A stretch of 34,992 bases of DNA from Fibrobacter sp. (GTDB taxonomy: Bacteria; Krumholzibacteriota; Krumholzibacteriia; LZORAL124-64-63), in NCBI GenBank assembly GCA_020718045.1, contig DYDD01000004.1, positions 765-35,756 on the forward strand. Reading direction: 5' to 3'. Under the pieces are notes generated by a model, which saw only the letters and a program-made list of their open reading frames with translations, did not search any database and had not been told where the DNA came from. A program made the position numbers and the translations under genes. Shown one piece after another: positions 32,204-34,992 of the stretch. Every line of letters starts with the position of its first letter. Positions within the stretch are counted from its first letter, which is position 1.

Positions 32204-34992
32204 TCAGCGCTTCTCGCGGATCTTCTCGGTGTGACATCCGATGCACAGCTTCCCGCCGGCATCCTCCCGGAGGACCTTTTCGAACTCAGAGCCGTGAGGG
32301 TCGTGGCAACTGGAGCAGACGATCTCGCCGCCATGGACCGGATCCGTCGTGCCGGCGCCCAGAGGGTGGTCGGTGTGCTCCTGCCAGGTGTGGCAGCGCA
32401 GACAGGGGTCGGGACCGGCGGGTGCCGACCCGGGAGCGCCTACGGCGGCATGGGGGTTGTGGCACATCGTGCACTGACGGCCCTCGGGATCGGGGTGCCG
32501 GTGGCTCGACGACTTCATGCGCTCGGCCTGCTCGGCGTGGCAGCGTCCGCAGACGGCGACCTGGCTGCGGGGCAGCAGGTTGGACACCGGCGAGGCGTGG
32601 GGAGTGTGGCACTCCAGGCAGGCCCGCTCGCCCGCAAGCGGGGCGTGGAGGGTCGCGCCCTTGAGTTCCTCGGCCAGACCGGGATGGCAGGCCAGGCACA
32701 GGCGCTTTTCGGCTCCCGTCTGCACCTTGCCGCCGGCGTCGTGGCAAGCCTTGCAGTCGCGCTTGGCGTACGGCTGGTGGACGTGCCCGTGCGTCAAACC
32801 GGCGTGCGTGCTGGCGTGCGGATCGTGGCAGGCCATGCAGTCGGCCGTCCCGAGATCGAAGTTCAAGTGCGGTTTGGCCAGCGCGGCGCCCGCGAGGTCG
32901 TGGCAGGTCGCGCAGAGGGCGGGCACCGCCTTGGACAGGAGATCCGCTTGGTCCGTGCCGTGGGCGTCGTGGCAGGTGGCGCACTTCCCGTCGGCGAACG
33001 GTTGGTGCCGCCTCGGCAGCGACTGGGCCGTTTGCAGGTCCTGGTGACAGGTCCAACAGAGAGCCGTGCGCGCCGTGCGCAGCAGGGCGGGCTGGTCCGA
33101 GCCGTGGGGATCGTGGCATGCGGCGCAGTCGCCGTCGCGGGCGGGCCGGTGGGCCAGATCCGCCCGGGGGAACAGCGTGCCGCCGCCGTGGCAGACCGCG
33201 CAGGCGGCGCCGACGCCGCCGGCTTTCAACAAGTGCTCGCCGCGGGCGGCGTGGGCGTCGTGGCAGGCGCTGCACTCGCCGTCGTCGAAGGGGGCGTGGG
33301 GGTGTTTGCGCGTCGCCGTCAGCCCGTCGTGGCAGCCGGCGCACAGCGCCTTCTGGTCGGCGATGGGCGCGGGGCCGTCGTGGCAGGTCGCGCAGTCACG
33401 GTCGTCGAAGGGCGGGTGCGAATTCGGCCGGATCAGCGCCGCCTGCGTCGAGTGGTGCGGCGCGTGGCAGCCGGTGCAGTCCAGCCCGAGGAGGTCGCGC
33501 CCGAGGTGGGCGCCCTTCAGGGCGTCGTCGTTCTCGTCGTGGCAGCGGAAGCAGAGCTCGGTCGCCGGCGCCGCCAGTAGCGAGGGCTGCGCGCCGCCGT
33601 GCGGGAGGTGGCAGGTCGTGCAGTCGTCCTGGATCGGGGGATGGACCGACTTGGCCGCCGCGACGTCGACGATGTCGTTGTGGCAGATCGTGCAGAGCAG
33701 GGGCTCCGGTGCGGAGAGCAGGTCGCCGCGAGCCGCGCGGTGGGCGTCGTGACAGGCCGTGCAGTTGCCGGCGGCGACCGGCGCGTGCGCGTGGCCGCCG
33801 GCGCCCGGGCCGGTGTCGTGGCAGACCAGGCAGATCTCCGCAGCCGGGCGGCGCAGCATGGCGACCTCGTCGCCGCCGTGGGGGCGGTGACAGTCGCCGC
33901 AGAGGCCGTCCGCGACGGGCGGGTGCAGGCTGCCCCCCTCGGGGCGGACGGCCTGGTCGGCGTGGCAGGCCAGGCAAGTCGCCGCGGGCGTCGTCTTCAA
34001 CAGCGATGGCTGATCGGCGCGGTGCGGCACGTGGCAGGCCAGGCAGTCGCCGCGCGCCGCCACATCGTGGGGATGGGAGGTGACGAGCTCGACCTTGACC
34101 TTGAGGTGGCAACCGAGGCAGAGGGTCCCGGCCTTGGCGGTCAGCAGGCCCGGTTCGGTCGAGCTGTGCGGGTCGTGGCAGGCGGAACAGTCCCTCTTGA
34201 CGAAGGGCGTGTGGTCCGAAACGGCGGCGGCCGCACCGTCGTCGATCTCGCTGTGGCAACCGAGGCACAGTTCTCCGGGCTGTGCGGTCAGCAGCGCGGC
34301 CCGTTCGCCGCCGTGGGCGTCGTGGCAGGCGGCGCAGTCGCCCCCGGCGACCGGTGCGTGGACCACGTTGCGGCGGAACGGATCGTCCCCGTGGCACCCG
34401 AAACAGAGTCGGCGCAGTTCGGTCCTGATCATCCCGGAGTGCGCGCTGCCATGGGCGGCGTGGCAGTCCAGGCAGGAGCCGTCGGCGACGGGGGCGTGGG
34501 GCGTCGCGGCGCCGGCGCCGGGCTGGTCGTGGCAGGACAGGCACAGGTCGTTACCCTGGGCGACCAGCGCGGTGCGGCCGTCGGCGTCTTTCACGTGGCA
34601 GGCGGCGCAGTCGCGGTCCCGGACGGGCGCGTGCTGCACGGCCAGCAGGAGCTTCGACGCGTCGGCGCTGTGGGGGTCGTGGCAGGACGTGCAGCCGACG
34701 GTCGCGTCCGCGTCGCCGTGCGCCTGCGCGAGCTTGCGGACATCGCGGTGGCAGGACAGGCAGAGGGCGTCGACGGCGACGTCCAGCAGATGCGGCTCGG
34801 CGCTGCCGTGGGGCCGGTGGCAGGCGGCGCAGCCCTGCTTCTTCAGCGGGGCGTGGACGAACGCGCGCGAGAAAGCGGCGCTGTCGTGGCAGGTCAGGCA
34901 GGACGCGTCGCCCTTCGCGGGCAGCAGGTCCGGCTGTCCGCTGCCGTGGGGGTCGTGGCAGGCGACGCAGCCGCCGTCCCGCACCGGCGGGT
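32204..34992 (-). CDS. Giant multihaem c-type cytochrome, at least 39 haems, 5' end outside the window
   Basis: The visible 928 residues contain 39 CxxCH haem-binding motifs, about one per 24 residues, with no other domain. The frame runs off the window edge. The first GTG (34984) is an internal Val, because the preceding codons read PP and fit the repeat HPPVxDG. The protein is a chain of paired-CXXCH modules: HxPxxxxxCxxCHDPHGxxxxxLL, then LCLxCH 23 residues after the first Cys in most pairs. Three modules have lost the second haem. Every module supplies extra His residues for bis-His ligation. The last residues are CIGCHTEKIREKR; there is no C-terminal anchor. The signal peptide must lie upstream. 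A periplasmic or extracellular electron conduit is the natural role. A terminator follows directly. Confidence 0.93.
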   Translation of the reverse strand, partial: PPVRDGGCVACHDPHGSGQPDLLPAKGDASCLTCHDSAAFSRAFVHAPLKKQGCAACHRPHGSAEPHLLDVAVDALCLSCHRDVRKLAQAHGDADATVGCTSCHDPHSADASKLLLAVQHAPVRDRDCAACHVKDADGRTALVAQGNDLCLSCHDQPGAGAATPHAPVADGSCLDCHAAHGSAHSGMIRTELRRLCFGCHGDDPFRRNVVHAPVAGGDCAACHDAHGGERAALLTAQPGELCLGCHSEIDDGAAAAVSDHTPFVKRDCSACHDPHSSTEPGLLTAKAGTLCLGCHLKVKVELVTSHPHDVAARGDCLACHVPHRADQPSLLKTTPAATCLACHADQAVRPEGGSLHPPVADGLCGDCHRPHGGDEVAMLRRPAAEICLVCHDTGPGAGGHAHAPVAAGNCTACHDAHRAARGDLLSAPEPLLCTICHNDIVDVAAAKSVHPPIQDDCTTCHLPHGGAQPSLLAAPATELCFRCHDENDDALKGAHLGRDLLGLDCTGCHAPHHSTQAALIRPNSHPPFDDRDCATCHDGPAPIADQKALCAGCHDGLTATRKHPHAPFDDGECSACHDAHAARGEHLLKAGGVGAACAVCHGGGTLFPRADLAHRPARDGDCAACHDPHGSDQPALLRTARTALCWTCHQDLQTAQSLPRRHQPFADGKCATCHDAHGTDQADLLSKAVPALCATCHDLAGAALAKPHLNFDLGTADCMACHDPHASTHAGLTHGHVHQPYAKRDCKACHDAGGKVQTGAEKRLCLACHPGLAEELKGATLHAPLAGERACLECHTPHASPVSNLLPRSQVAVCGRCHAEQAERMKSSSHRHPDPEGRQCTMCHNPHAAVGAPGSAPAGPDPCLRCHTWQEHTDHPLGAGTTDPVHGGEIVCSSCHDPHGSEFEKVLREDAGGKLCIGCHTEKIREKR

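Noticed and set aside
32204-34984. Reading the GTG at 34984 as the true start of the giant cytochrome
   Set aside because: The upstream codons continue the repeat (PP before V), no signal peptide follows the GTG, and no ribosome binding site can be seen, so the gene is open at the edge.
32204-34992. CRISPR-like regular spacing of short GC repeats
   Set aside because: The periodic DNA repeats are the codons of CxxCH haem motifs in an open frame. They differ in sequence and have no constant repeat.

Overview
The window is very GC-rich bacterial DNA, with frequent GTG starts, one TTG start and tightly packed, often overlapping genes. An outer membrane beta-barrel protein, lipoproteins, a DegP-type protease, a MacA-like adaptor and many c-type haem motifs indicate a Gram-negative, probably anaerobic or facultative respirer. 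Lineage cannot be fixed from sequence alone. A deltaproteobacterial/Geobacter-like organism or an uncultured high-GC phylum of the FCB or Eisenbacteria/Krumholzibacteria type would both fit; this is a guess.

Layout: (1) Positions 1-5661, plus strand: an unrecognised protein, an orphan DsbD-N-like lipoprotein, a DUF432 protein overlapping an MscS channel, a GT-C-like membrane glycosyltransferase and a small outer membrane barrel, closed by a strong hairpin. (2) 5688-10564: a secreted FnIII mini-protein (minus strand), an HD-like protein lacking the His of its HD dyad, an alkaline-phosphatase/sulfatase-fold lipoprotein, a single-cluster ferredoxin with its own promoter and terminator, and DegP. 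(3) 10744-18703: a receiver domain fused to a DASS/SLC13-type transporter, PPK2, a convergent NtrC-type sigma-54 activator, and a MacA/MacB-like ABC efflux operon. (4) 18704-21636: a segment of visibly lower GC with a 219-bp nested palindrome, an HExxH peptidase that may be read from a leaderless mRNA, and an orphan membrane-anchored protein. (5) 21679-29439, minus strand: a haem operon in the order hemE-hemN-hemH-hemY-hemX-hemA-DUF4126. (6) 29692-34992, minus strand: a cytochrome locus with a protein of at least 39 haems (cut by the window edge), an NHL beta-propeller protein and a hexahaem protein that closely resembles the Geobacter filament cytochrome OmcS.

The most striking part is region 6 together with region 5. 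An OmcS-like nanowire subunit, a propeller protein and a giant doubled-CXXCH cytochrome lie next to the genes for most late steps of haem synthesis. My reading is that this is an extracellular electron-transfer locus with its haem supply beside it. The individual gene calls rest on motifs. The joint function is inference.
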